From contig NW_003314373.1 of NCBI RefSeq assembly GCF_000143415.4, forward strand, positions 248,001 to 312,000: a stretch of 64,000 bases of DNA, read 5' to 3'. This document shows positions 20,786-30,450 of the stretch, one piece after another (position 1 is the stretch's first letter; the number at the start of each line of letters is the position of its first letter). Made by a program: the position numbers and the translations under genes. A model generated the notes under the pieces. That model saw only the letters and a program-made list of their open reading frames with translations, ran no database searches and was not told the origin of the DNA. The stretch comes from Selaginella moellendorffii. Its lineage: Eukaryota > Streptophyta > Lycopodiopsida > Selaginellales > Selaginellaceae.

Positions 20786-22897
20786 ATGGCGATCGCGGGG
20801 GCTAGATTTCTGATGCCGCTGCGGCGATCGCCATCGCCACTGCTCGGGATGATCTCCACCGCTTTGCTGCTTCTCCTGCTGCTATGGAGCGATCCATCCG
20901 CGAATGCCCAGCAAGCCTACGTCGAATCCGACCAAGAGGGCTATAGCTGCGTCAGTAACTCCACTTCCTGCCAGGCCTACGCAGCGTACCGAGCTCTCCA
21001 GGGCGACACTCTCCAGTCGGTCGGCCTCCGCTTTCGATTGAGCGTGGAGCAGCTCGCCGAGGCCTCGCAAATCGCCCAGTCCGCGACGCTCGTCCCCGAC
21101 CAGGTCCTCCTCATCCCCTTGAACTGCTCCTGCGCCTCCGGACGCTCCCAGTTCAACGCCACCTACATCATCCAGTCAGGAGATACGCTCTATCTCGTCT
21201 CCAACGGGACCTTCCAAGGATTGACGACGTACCAGGCGGTGGAGCGCGCAAACCCACTGGCGGTTCCCACGAACTTGCAGCCTGGCGATTCGATAGTCTT
21301 CCCCATCCGCTGCGCATGCCCGAGCTCCGCACAAGTCGCCGCGGGGGTGACGTCGCTGGTGACTTACAGCATCTGGCCGGGGGAGATCTTGGACGGGATC
21401 GCCAGGGCCTGGAACGTTTCACGGACTCGGCTAGCTTCCGATAATACGGTGTCCGGGAGTGCTGTCCAGGACTCCAACTTGCAAGCCTTCACGACACTGC
21501 TGCTTCCGGCGAGCCAAGACCCGCCACCGCTGCCTCGCCAGACGCTTTCGCCGGCGGCTCCGCCTCCCGCGAATAATCCCCCAAATAATTCTCCTTCTCC
21601 GGACTCTTCGTCGTCTTCCGGCAGCAACACTGGGATGTACGTTGGCATTGCAGTGGCCTGCGTAGCGGCGGTTCTTCTCGTCGTCGTGGCGCTCGTCATC
21701 TTCTACAGGCGGAGGTCGAGAAAGGTGACGAAGGCGTCCTTGCAGAAGTCCAGCTATGGCCACGGCGGCAGCAAGGATGACCGCAACTTTGGCGCGTTTG
21801 GGAGCTCCGTGAGCAGCAGCTACGCCGAGCCGTCGAAAGAGCAGCCGTCTCCGCACGCACCTCTCCTTGCGGGGATGCATGGCCTCGTCGACTCGGAGAG
21901 GCCAGTCGTGTTCTCGTATGAGGAGCTCTGCGACGCCACAAACAACTTCAGTGCTTCTCATCTCATCCAAGGTTCTGTTTACCGGGGAATACTCCGGAAG
22001 CAGCTGGTTGCCATCAAGGAGATGAAGGGAGGAACCACGTCCCAGGAGCTGAAAATCCTGTGCAAAGTCCACCACAGCAACCTGGTGAAGCTGATTGGAA
22101 TTTGCAGCGGTGACGACAAGCTGTTCCTGGTTTACGAGTACGCCGACAATGGTTCCTTGAGCAGCTGCCTCCATAACAGGACCCCTGCCGCTACTGCGAT
22201 GTCCAAGATAGAGAACGCTCCTATGGGCTCGGCGTCGGTGTCTTCGGCTTTCCTGAGCTGGAACACGAGACTCCAGGTAGCTATGGACGTTGCGACGGGC
22301 CTCGAGTACATTCACGACTACACCAAGCCCAGCTTCGTGCACAAGGACGTGAAGAGCAGCAACATATTGCTGGACGCCAATCTGCGTGCCAAAGTTGCCA
22401 ACTTCGGGATGGCCAGACTGGTGAACGATGCGGCTCTCACCAAGCACATTGCCGGAACGCAGGGATATATGTCTCCGGAGTACCTGACGCATGGTTTTGT
22501 CACCACCAAAGTGGACGTATATGCCTTCGGCGTTGTACTGCTGGAGCTCTTCACGGGACGGGAGGCCATTCTCAGCACGGGCACCGGCTCGGAAAAGCAG
22601 TACTTGGCCGACGCGTTTGTGAAGCTGACCGACGGGTTTGCTGGTGACGACAATGATGAGAAGATTGAGAAGCTCAAGCACTGGGCTGATCCCATCTTGG
22701 ACAATGCGGTCCCTTGGGACATAGCTCTCAACTTTGTGGAGGTGGCGAGATCCTGTGTGGACGCTGATCCGGATGCGCGGCCCAATATGAAAGACGTAAC
22801 TTTTAAGCTCTCCAAGCTGCTGGAGAGCTCCCTGGAGTGGGAAACAGCTGCAGTTTTGAGTAGGAGGTATAATACTGCTCCACTGGAGGGGAGATAA
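20786..22897 (+). CDS. LysM receptor-like kinase, LYR/LYK4-5 type with pseudokinase features
   Basis: An intronless gene of 703 residues from ATG 20786. Domains: signal peptide (residues about 20-42, …LLLLLLLWSDPSANA), an extracellular part to about residue 235 with paired cysteines (NCSCASG, RCACPSS) and three LysM-like segments (YRALQGDTLQSVGLRF; YIIQSGDTLYLVSNGTF; YSIWPGEILDGIARAW), a proline/serine linker, one membrane helix (about 283-307) followed by RRRSRK, and a kinase-like domain from about 373. The lysine of VAIKEM is kept, but the glycine loop is degenerate (GSVYRG), the catalytic loop reads HKD not HRD, and DFG is replaced by NFG. This is the pattern of the LYR branch (NFR5, LYK4/5), co-receptors for chitin or lipochitooligosaccharides. 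It probably signals through an active partner kinase (inference). Its stop lies 87 bp from the convergent methyltransferase stop. Confidence 0.9.
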   Translation: MAIAGARFLMPLRRSPSPLLGMISTALLLLLLLWSDPSANAQQAYVESDQEGYSCVSNSTSCQAYAAYRALQGDTLQSVGLRFRLSVEQLAEASQIAQSATLVPDQVLLIPLNCSCASGRSQFNATYIIQSGDTLYLVSNGTFQGLTTYQAVERANPLAVPTNLQPGDSIVFPIRCACPSSAQVAAGVTSLVTYSIWPGEILDGIARAWNVSRTRLASDNTVSGSAVQDSNLQAFTTLLLPASQDPPPLPRQTLSPAAPPPANNPPNNSPSPDSSSSSGSNTGMYVGIAVACVAAVLLVVVALVIFYRRRSRKVTKASLQKSSYGHGGSKDDRNFGAFGSSVSSSYAEPSKEQPSPHAPLLAGMHGLVDSERPVVFSYEELCDATNNFSASHLIQGSVYRGILRKQLVAIKEMKGGTTSQELKILCKVHHSNLVKLIGICSGDDKLFLVYEYADNGSLSSCLHNRTPAATAMSKIENAPMGSASVSSAFLSWNTRLQVAMDVATGLEYIHDYTKPSFVHKDVKSSNILLDANLRAKVANFGMARLVNDAALTKHIAGTQGYMSPEYLTHGFVTTKVDVYAFGVVLLELFTGREAILSTGTGSEKQYLADAFVKLTDGFAGDDNDEKIEKLKHWADPILDNAVPWDIALNFVEVARSCVDADPDARPNMKDVTFKLSKLLESSLEWETAAVLSRRYNTAPLEGR

Positions 22898-22984
22898 CTG
22901 TTCTCTGTCTTGCCTGTGTGTATGTTCTACAAAGAACGCATATGAAAAGCGAAAAAGTAAAATAGACCGAGATTTACTTGGAAG

Positions 22985-24556
22985 TCAAAAGGGCCTGGGC
23001 GGTTTCTCTAGCACGGCCGAGAAAAAGAGCTCTTTTCCATCTTTGTCCAGCTTCGGAGTAACCACCCAGAGATGCTTCTTGTAGTGCAGCTGGAGGAAGA
23101 AGTAAAGATAGTCATCAATGTCTTGCTTCGGGCAGAAGAAACGGTCGATCCAAAGCAAACCTCCCGGACGAAGAACACGGTCCCAGTCGAAGAGAATATA
23201 GTCCAGTAGGATGTGATCGATCCAGCCATCCAGAAAAAGCGTCGTATGTAATATATCCAGTGTATTGTCGAAGAAAGGAAGGCGCTGGTTGACGGAGAGA
23301 TAAAGCGGGACGAGTCCACGCAAGGCGATCATCTCGTTGAAGGGTGCACCGAGGTTTAGAGTGGCCGAGATGATTGTCACGTTGTGCTCCTTCATCCTGG
23401 CAGCAAACGTCCCTGTCCCAACGCTAAAGTCGACTCCAATCCGGATTTCCCCCGCGGGCTTGAGCGCCAGAACATCGGAGATCCGGAAGTCCGCAGCCGT
23501 GCTTGTGCTTAGATTCACCGTCACCCATCTCGACTTCTCATATCCAAGGAGGTCGAAGCACTCGGAGCACTTGTAGAAGCCTTTGCTGGATGAGGAGTTT
23601 GAAGTGCCGTTCTTTGGTTTGTTCCCAGCCAAACACTCAAAGTTCTTGCACTTGTAGTTGTTCCATCGGACGTTTCGGCTGTCCGGAATCCGCCACAGCG
23701 ACTCATTTGCAGCTAGTGGCTTCTGGTATAGCTGCGGTGCTCGGGCAAGGCATCTCCTTCGAGGAAGAGGATCGCATCCATGCACCAAGAGCTTCTGTCC
23801 CAGCGTCCAATCATCCGGACAGTAATCTCCGACGTCGTAGTCCATGTACTGCTCCAGCTCTGCCTTCATCGACGTAGCACAAGCCAGCCCGACGGACGGA
23901 AACGTTGCGTTCCCTCCCATGAAGTTTTTCTTTCCAGGCTCCAGCCTATGCTCCCTGGGAAGAAGGTACTTGTTAATCTCCTCCACGCCGAAGCTAGAAG
24001 ACTCCAAGTTCGAGGTTTTGTTGTCTTGGACTTTGGAAGCTGCCGTACTCTGCTGCACGCATCCAGTGATTTTGAGCTGCATGAGGAGTGACTTGGCCTG
24101 GTCAAGAGCGACAGCAACGTCCAACAGAAGCCTGCTCTGCTCCTGCCACTCCGGCGATTTTTCTCCCTGTCCCGTAGTCATGCTCTCCTGGATCGACTCC
24201 ATAGCCTTGCCTACTTTCCCCTGGAGACTGCTGACACTTGATACTAGTGAATCTAGCTGAGGACTACCCACTACCATCCCTTGCCTGTCAATGTGCTGAG
24301 TGTCCCCTCCCAGAGTTGACCAAGGACGATTGAAGAAGTGAGCATGGTCCTTGCCGAAGAAACCCATAAAGTAGAGCCGCACCAGGCTGGTAGCCATGAC
24401 TGTTACCACCAGCATTGCCAGAAGGACCTGTATGCTCCACACTATCCTCCACAGCTTCAAACCGTGGCAACATGATCTTCGACCGTGTTGCTGCTGCTGG
24501 TGGTGATGCATCCTGAAATACCTCACTGGCTTACCTGCTTGATCTGACCGCCCCAT
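22985..24556 (-). CDS. Membrane-anchored SAM-dependent methyltransferase-like protein (At1g29790-like)
   Basis: A single exon of 523 residues. The N-terminus is cytosolic and histidine/glutamine-rich, followed by one hydrophobic segment (about residues 33-60, VLLAMLVVTVMATSLVRLYF), which suggests a type II Golgi/endomembrane protein. After a helical stem come the cysteine-containing region DYCPDDWTLGQKLLVHGCDP and PLPRRRC, then a methyltransferase fold: motif I-like IRIGVDFSVGTGTFAARM, NVTIISATLNLGAPF, and VLRPGGLLWIDRFFC near the C-terminus. This matches a plant methyltransferase_11-type family of unknown substrate, often grouped with putative wall or polysaccharide methyltransferases. Glycosylation sequons are present (NAT, NGT, NLS). 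Start: first ATG, MGRSDQAG; no intron is needed. Confidence 0.82.
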   Translation of the reverse strand: MGRSDQAGKPVRYFRMHHHQQQQHGRRSCCHGLKLWRIVWSIQVLLAMLVVTVMATSLVRLYFMGFFGKDHAHFFNRPWSTLGGDTQHIDRQGMVVGSPQLDSLVSSVSSLQGKVGKAMESIQESMTTGQGEKSPEWQEQSRLLLDVAVALDQAKSLLMQLKITGCVQQSTAASKVQDNKTSNLESSSFGVEEINKYLLPREHRLEPGKKNFMGGNATFPSVGLACATSMKAELEQYMDYDVGDYCPDDWTLGQKLLVHGCDPLPRRRCLARAPQLYQKPLAANESLWRIPDSRNVRWNNYKCKNFECLAGNKPKNGTSNSSSSKGFYKCSECFDLLGYEKSRWVTVNLSTSTAADFRISDVLALKPAGEIRIGVDFSVGTGTFAARMKEHNVTIISATLNLGAPFNEMIALRGLVPLYLSVNQRLPFFDNTLDILHTTLFLDGWIDHILLDYILFDWDRVLRPGGLLWIDRFFCPKQDIDDYLYFFLQLHYKKHLWVVTPKLDKDGKELFFSAVLEKPPRPF

Positions 24557-24878
24557 CCGCCATGGAGAAGAAACCGGGCCGTCTTCTTAAGCCCTGGAGC
24601 GCCATAGCGAGAGCACGAGTGAGGCGATCCAAAGAAGCATGCGAAAAAGCTTAACCCCGGGGCTTGAAGTAGCGCACCAGGATCCCAAGACGTGCGAGTT
24701 TTCTAGCAATTTCCGTCCGTGCCCACGACCCACTGAGTGCGAAGGATTTTCATAATCCATGTCTGTTACGATAAGATAAGGTCGCATTACGCCTCGGTTC
24801 TTGAAAAATATAAAAGAAGTGGAACCCGTGCCGACCATTTCCTTTAAAACATTCCGAGAACTTCGAGTGAGAGCAAGT
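24557..24878. other. Short intergenic spacer between two minus-strand genes
   Basis: The 322 bp hold the methyltransferase promoter and leader and the 3' end of the channel gene. An 83-codon minus frame (24587-24838) lies in the leader but has no family resemblance and is not called. Confidence 0.45.
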
Positions 24879-27233
24879 TCACTGCATAGGCAGAAGCTTC
24901 TTTGTTGCTTCTACCCTGGCAGAAAATTGTGTTAGCATGCATTCCTTGTCGTGAAAAAACTTAAAAGACTTCTTACCTGCAAGCTAGCTTGATCGCGTCT
25001 TGATCGATGATGCCAACAACCTGTCCATCTTCTGATAAAACAGGAAGCTGCCTCAAGCCACGATTGGCTAGAAGCCTTTGAGCACTTTCCAAATTCATAT
25101 GGAGCTTTGCAGTAACGACGTTCGTCCTGCAGATATCAGATACTTTCTTTTGAGGAACCTGGGAAAGAAAGACAATGTCAGCCTGAAAAAATTGCCGTCC
25201 ATACCTCAGAAGGCTTTCGAAGTTCTTCCTGAATGTCTCCGAGAGTAAGAATACCTTCCAGACACTTGTTGCTTCCAATGACCAGCGCGCACCATTTCTT
25301 CTCTCTAAGCATCGAAAAAAGCGTGGCTTCAACGTTAGCATCTGGAGTAACTGCGAGGTAGTTCTCCCGAACAGCAGCTGATACGAGAAGTTCCTTAGCC
25401 AGCTTGGTTTCAGAAACATCTGTCACGCATAACGACTCTTCAACGTAGCAAAGTTCCTCCTTATCATCCTTTGAACTTGTCGCGTCCAGTGATCCAGACT
25501 TTTCTTGGCTAATATAGCTCGAGGCAATCCACGATGATAGACCAACCGCTGCCATGAGAGGTAGTATGATACGGTAGTCACGGGTGAGTTCAAAAAGAAG
25601 CAAAATAGATGTAAAAGGCACTTGACAGACTCCCGCAAGCACTGCTGCCATTCCGACCTGCGATACATTTTAAGTTACATACGTTGATAAAACAACGTAG
25701 CTTACCAACGCATATGCTTGCGGCGCAGCCACTTCCAAAGCGTCGAGATGATACATAGGATTCGCGTGGCTGATAATGTATCCTGCTAGTTTACCATAAG
25801 CTGACCCCAGAGAAGCTCCAATAAAGAGAGAAGGCGCATAAAAACCTCCAACGAGTCTAGAACCGCGGCACAGAGATGTAGCTACCACTTTTGCTGCGAC
25901 AATCTGGAAAAGTAGATCAGCTGGCGGACCTCTTGCCCAGGGTCTTGACTCTAATATAGCATCGACGTTCTCGAAACCCCAGTAGAGAACTTCCGGGTAC
26001 GCGAGAGCGATCACTGCAACACATAATCCCCCAAGAGGTGGCAAAAACGCTGAAGGAATGCCTGTTGATTTCTGCAGGTTGTCAAATAAAGAAGAAGCGG
26101 CTGCGGAACACTTTGTCAAGGAGATCGACAAACCTCCACAAATGACACCAAGCACGAGATACAAAGGGAGCTCTGCACAGAATGCCGTTCAAACTTGCAC
26201 CAAAAAAGTTTTTTGTCACATACCTGCGGGAGATCGAAAGTCATAACTTGGAATCTTAAAAGCCGGATCGCTTCCAAGTCCTGCTTGGGAAACAACGGTG
26301 GCAAGAACGGAACTTAATATAACCATGGCAGTGGTTAAAGACCCAGCCGAATCAGCAGCAAGTGAAGATTTTAGCACGGATTCAACAGCGAAGAAGCACC
26401 CGGCTACAGCTGCATTAAATCCTGCAGCATACCACAAAGGTATATAAATCACAACAGTCCTGCAAAAATTCACAAGAACGTATAGATGTCAAGCAACTTA
26501 AAAGTGATGAAGAACTTTACCAGATGAAATGCCTGCTGCAGATCCGGCAGCCTTGAGAGCTAGTGTTCTCTCGCGGCTACTTCTAAACGCTGAGCCGATG
26601 CCATTACCAACCGATGCACCGATCTCCACACTCGGGCCTTCTGGACCCAGTGAATTGGCCGTGCCAAGAGTCACAGCAGCAGCTACGCTTTTTAAGAGCG
26701 GCCTCGAAAGAGCTTGTACCTTCGTCCACAATTTGGAGTCGCTCCGATCGATCCAGGACTGTAGGAAGTTGATCAAACCAACAACGAATCCACCACCCAC
26801 AGGCACAATCATAATCTGCTTCCAAGTTTCGGCAAGCGGCTGGGATCTAAACCACGTCACTCGAGGAACTCCATGCCACACAATGTCATGGATTTCGTGC
26901 ACCTGGATAGAAAAACACTGAGATTTTGGGAAAACAAATTCTCCAAGAAAGATCACTTACTGTGTAGTTGAATGCTACGACGCCGATTCCAGTCAAGAGC
27001 CCAACGCCACAGGACATGAGCACTGCAAAGCCCTCCGGAGGCATGGAATCCATGGCTCGAGCATAGACTGCTCCATTTCGATTCGAAATATCGCGAGCTT
27101 GCCTCAATGCTGCGCGTTCTCCTTCCCCAACAGCGCACGCCGTGACTCTTCTGGAAATCGAGACCTTTCTGACCTTCACTAGCGGAGCGATAGATCTCCC
27201 AACCATGGCGCAATGCGGGAGCGCCATCGCCAT
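24879..27233 (-). CDS. CLC-e: Plastid-type chloride channel/transporter, CLC-e like
   Basis: Seven exons on the minus strand: 27233-26961, 26902-26521, 26421-26224, 26172-25706, 25657-25205, 25158-24977, 24915-24879. They total 1992 bp, 663 residues, in frame. The N-terminus (MAMALPHCAMVGRSIAP…SISRRVTAC) is rich in basic and hydroxylated residues, like a chloroplast transit peptide. The CLC core shows the selectivity motif LGPEGPSVEIG with the conserved gating glutamate and GSRLVGGFYAPSLFIGA. A tandem CBS pair follows (from SAAVRENYLAVTPDANVEATLF and TNVVTAKLHMNLESAQ). In Arabidopsis CLC-e is a thylakoid protein that affects ion balance and photosynthesis. The tiny last exon is tentative: if its upstream intron is retained, the protein ends at LACR with TAA at 24973-24975. 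The start codon is 78 bp after the psbW stop on the same strand. Confidence 0.88.
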
Positions 27234-27311
27234 TCCACTAAAGAATGAAGAACCCTAGAAACCTTGAAATTATGGCGGGCTAGATTTTACATTTAAGATA
27301 TTCAAGTGATT

Positions 27312-27763
27312 TTACAGCGACAATCCTCCATCGTCCTCTCCACTGGGGAGCGTCTGAGAGAAACTGTAGAAGAAGCCCCACAGCGCGAAAGGAACGATGA
27401 CGAGAATCCAAGCTAGCGATCCATCGCTTACTCCCAATCCAAGCCCAGTCCCCTCTGTCGATAATCTCTCATCCACAAGAGCTAGAGCAGGATGAGCTGC
27501 GGCGAAGGTAGCTGCCGCTGTAGCAATCGATGCAGCGATGCCCGATGCTGCGGATTCCTTCTTCTCGGCCGAGCAAACGATCCTCCCGCCTCGCAATGCC
27601 GGCAATCCTGGGCAAAATTCCCATAGAATTGGATTGGAGTCTCGAATTAAGCATCGAACGACTTACCCACGATTGGCTTCACTGAGGCGCGATTCACAGC
27701 AACGGATTGGCCAAGGAATGCCCCAGCGCTCACGGTGCTCACGGCGAGAGTAGAGGCGGCCAT
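27312..27763 (-). CDS. psbW: Photosystem II reaction centre W protein (PsbW), chloroplast
   Basis: Two exons (27763-27667 and 27607-27312) with a 59-bp intron encode 130 residues. The start is MAASTLAVSTVSAGAFLG, a chloroplast transit peptide, followed by an alanine-rich thylakoid-transfer stretch (ASIATAAATFAAAHPALA). The mature protein then begins LVDERLSTEGTGLGLGVSDG, the PsbW signature. It has one membrane helix (LAWILVIVPFALWGFFYSF) and the acidic tail GEDDGGLSL. PsbW is a nuclear-encoded single-span subunit that stabilises PSII dimers and supercomplexes. It sits between two other plastid-type genes on the same strand, and its upstream region carries light-type motifs. Confidence 0.93.
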
Positions 27764-27956
27764 AGCTCAGACGCTCTCTCTACCACAAATGTGAGCTCGG
27801 TTAATAGGCTTGGATCTCGTTACTAGCTTCGGTCTAGGTCTGACGATAAGCTTATCCGCCGCCATTGGTCCTGCGTGTGACACGTGGCGTTACGTGACAC
27901 GTCAAGCTTGATTTTAAAAAAAATCTTTCGTTTTTAGAGGGAAATGTAAGGCTTTA
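27764..27956 (-). promoter_or_regulatory. psbW upstream region with G-box and paired I-boxes
   Basis: The 193 bp between the psbW start and the stop of the next gene contain CACGTG (G-box, 27881-27886), a second ACGTGACACGTC cluster just after it, the palindrome GATAAGCTTATC (two I-boxes, 27845-27856) and ATTGG (a reverse CCAAT box, about 27864-27868). G-box plus I-box modules are classic light-responsive elements of nuclear photosynthesis genes. The motifs are seen directly; their function is inferred. Confidence 0.6.
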
Positions 27957-28688
27957 CTACTGAGAAAGAGGAGGAGCTTCTTCTTCTCCGCTAATCAATG
28001 GTGGTTCCTCGATCTGGACAGGGGTGAGAGCGGGCGATGGTTGGAATTTCTGGATGTAATAGCTGAGAGGAGGCCCCGAGTACCCTGCTTGCGGTGGAGC
28101 CGATTCTTGGGATAGAATCACAGCAGTGGCGGCCACTGTGACGATTCCCAGCCCTGCGATGATCGCGACTGTGTTCTCGCTGCCTTGAGACGATGCTCCA
28201 GCCGATCCAGTGCTAATTGCCGATTCCGCGACATAAACCGGGGGCTGGATCAGGAATTTTGGGAGGAAATCTCAGCGGCTGGAAAGAATTTTGATCGATT
28301 CTACGTACCTCGACTGCGTAGACGTTGGTCTGACCGGCAGAATCCTTCTCGACATAGCCTGTGACCCTGTTTTGCTTCCCGATTGGGGGGAAAGTTCCTA
28401 CCACTTTGGTGTTCTCTTCGGCTTTCCAGTCCATGCTCAAGCTCCCAACCTAGAGATCAATCGAGTGAAAATTTCGGTCCTGGATCAAATGTTCTAGGCT
28501 CACGAATTGTTTCACGAGATGTTTACCTCCTTGGTGGGAGCGCATTCTTCCTCGTTGCATTCTTCTGGCGCCTTGATGGCCCGGACGATCTGGAGCGAAA
28601 ATCTTCGTTGTTGTTGCTTCCTAGGCGTAAACCCTAGGAATGATCGCGTAGTGGAGGTAGACGAAGAGCCAACGAGAGAGGCAGCCAT
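27957..28688 (-). CDS. Chloroplast thylakoid-type protein, probably MPH1-like (At5g07020 family)
   Basis: Three exons (28688-28527, 28449-28309, 28244-27957) encode 196 residues in frame. The N-terminus MAASLVGSSSTSTTRSFLGF is a typical transit peptide. It is followed by a cysteine-bearing acidic stretch (PEECNEEECAP), a conserved middle (KVVGTFPPIGKQNRVTGYVE, then AGQTNVYAVE and PVYVAESAISTG) and one hydrophobic helix (TVAIIAGLGIVTVAATAVIL). A proline-rich tail contains GPPLSYYIQKF. I recall this architecture from the plant proline-rich protein MPH1, which helps maintain photosystem II in high light, but the assignment is from memory of motifs. The family call is moderate; plastid targeting and one membrane span are better supported. 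Confidence 0.7.
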
Positions 28689-28953
28689 GGATTCCACCAC
28701 AGAGCTGGAACCCTAAAACCCTGGCTCAAATGCAGCCACGTGTCAGATGCTCTAACGCCTAGAAGTATATTCTCATGGCAAAATCCGCGAGACTAGGGCT
28801 TTTGGGCGATGGGGCTTTCTATCGACCTGGTACGCATTCTCTCATCCAAGATCTCGCAGTGAATCTCTTCACTCGTTGCTCAGGAATAAAAATCGAGTGC
28901 TCCCGTGGGACTGCTCAGGATCTTCGATTGCGGCTCCTGCCGATAGCGATCAA
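28689..28953. promoter_or_regulatory. Divergent promoter region between the MPH1-like and WAT1 genes
   Basis: These 265 bp separate two start codons on opposite strands. CACGTG (G-box) is at 28737-28742, and a telo-box-like ACCCTAAAACCC lies at about 28710-28721. The plus-strand frame of the WAT1 gene is open upstream to an ATG at 28876, so part of this region could be coding if that start is used. Confidence 0.45.
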
Positions 28954-30450
28954 ATGGCGGAGTTGCCCTCGTATTACCAAAATGCGCCAGACAAGAGCTA
29001 TCTCAACGCGGCGCTCGCGATAGTGCAGCTGGGAAGCGCCGGATTCACGATTCTTCTGAGAACTTCACGCGTTGGATCTCTCGGTCGTTTTGTTTTTCCG
29101 CTCTATCAGAACTGCATCGGATTCTTAATCCTCGCGCCATTGGCTTTCTTCTATGAGAGGTACCTAGCAGCTCTTTGTTTGCTCCTTCTTCTTTTCTAAA
29201 GCTCTAAAGCTGTTGTTTGTTTTGGTTTTCCTTCTTGGACTGATTCTTGGCAGAGATCAACGTCCAGAACTGCGCTTCTCGACTGCTTGCCGGTTGTTTA
29301 TTCTCGGCTCTATCGGGTATGTCCAGAATTTTTTTGTAGCATGCATGAATTACGTCTTTCCTTTCTCCAGTGTCGTGATCAATCAAGTGACGTATGTGAC
29401 GAGCTCTAGCTCAGTTTCCAGCTTGGTTTCACCATCAATTCCAGCGGCAATTGAGAGTATCACACCACTTTTTACCTTAATTCTAGCCGGGGCATGCTGG
29501 TCAGTAGTTTGAGTTAATTTTCTTTCTATTTCTAATACCTCTTTAATCAGGCTCGAAGAAATTCACCTGAGAAGACGAGATGGAAAAGCAAAAGTTCTCG
29601 GTATTCTTCTCAGTTGTCTGGGTGCAGTAGTCATCGCTCTTGGTAAAGGACCTGTGCTTCTGAGATCCTTGGCTGTCCCGACAAACAATCTCCTACAGGT
29701 GCAAGTGTCAAGCGAGTCTTGGCAGCTTAGCTCGATTGCTTTAATTGGCAGCATATGTTTGGGAATCTACCTCATCTTACAGGTTTGGTTTTGTACTGAC
29801 TCCTGCATTTGCATCGGTCCTTAAACTTGACATTCCAGGTTCCAATTTTGACACGCTATCCTGCTCCGCTTTCGGTTGCAGCTTTTTCTTGTTTATTTGG
29901 AGTCTTAGAGCTTGGTATTTTGTCAGCCATTTTTGAACGAGATACCTCCAAGTGGATTCTGGAGCCTGGCTCGCAAATTTATTGTGTGATTTACGCTGTA
30001 AGTTTGTTTGCATTTGGAGATGGAACAGTTCTCACTTTTCCTCGCTGCTCGCTCAGGGTTTTATTGGAACAGCTTTGGCGTTTGGAACTTATTCCTGGGG
30101 TGTTTTTCGGGGTGGCCCGGTCATAGTTGCTGTTTATCAGCCCCTGAGAATGGTTTTTACATGTACTCTTGCTGCAGTTCTTTTACATCAGCCATTTCAT
30201 TTCGGCAGGTACGTATCACTTGCAAAAAAGACGTGCCCGTATCAATGATCGTTTTTTTTTCAGTTTAATTGGTACAGTCCTAGTGATTTTTGGCACTTGT
30301 TCTGTGCTATGGGGACGGGAGGAGCAACGACGAATGGCCATGGGTTCATCGTTGACTGAACATTTATGGAGCGTAAGTTTCCTCAAGTCCATGTTTTTTT
30401 CAAGTCATGTTTGATCTTTTTCTTATCACTGGCTGCAGCCTGCAGATTGA
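28954..30450 (+). CDS. WAT1-related (EamA/nodulin MtN21-type) membrane transporter
   Basis: Seven exons (28954-29159, 29254-29499, 29551-29782, 29839-29997, 30057-30208, 30264-30372, 30439-30450) encode 371 residues; phases agree at every junction. The protein shows two EamA halves with about ten hydrophobic segments: YLNAALAIVQLGSAGFTILL, FPLYQNCIGFLILAPLAFFY, then …CRLFILGSIGYVQNFF…, VLGILLSCLGAVVIALGKGP, …GSICLGIYLILQ, …FGVLELGILSA…, GFIGTALAFGTYSWGVFRGG, PVIVAVYQPLRMVFTC and SLIGTVLVIFGTCSVLWGR. WAT1-type proteins move auxin or amino acids across the vacuolar or plasma membrane. The last exon encodes only P-A-D and stop. An in-frame ATG at 28876 would add 26 residues. Confidence 0.87.

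Noticed and set aside
21431-22681. 416-codon minus-strand frame opposite the LysM receptor
   Set aside because: It is antisense to a well-supported gene with receptor and kinase motifs; the translation is arginine/valine-rich with no domain.
24587-24838. 83-codon frame upstream of the methyltransferase
   Set aside because: It lies in the leader region, shows no similarity or domain, and its coding potential is doubtful.
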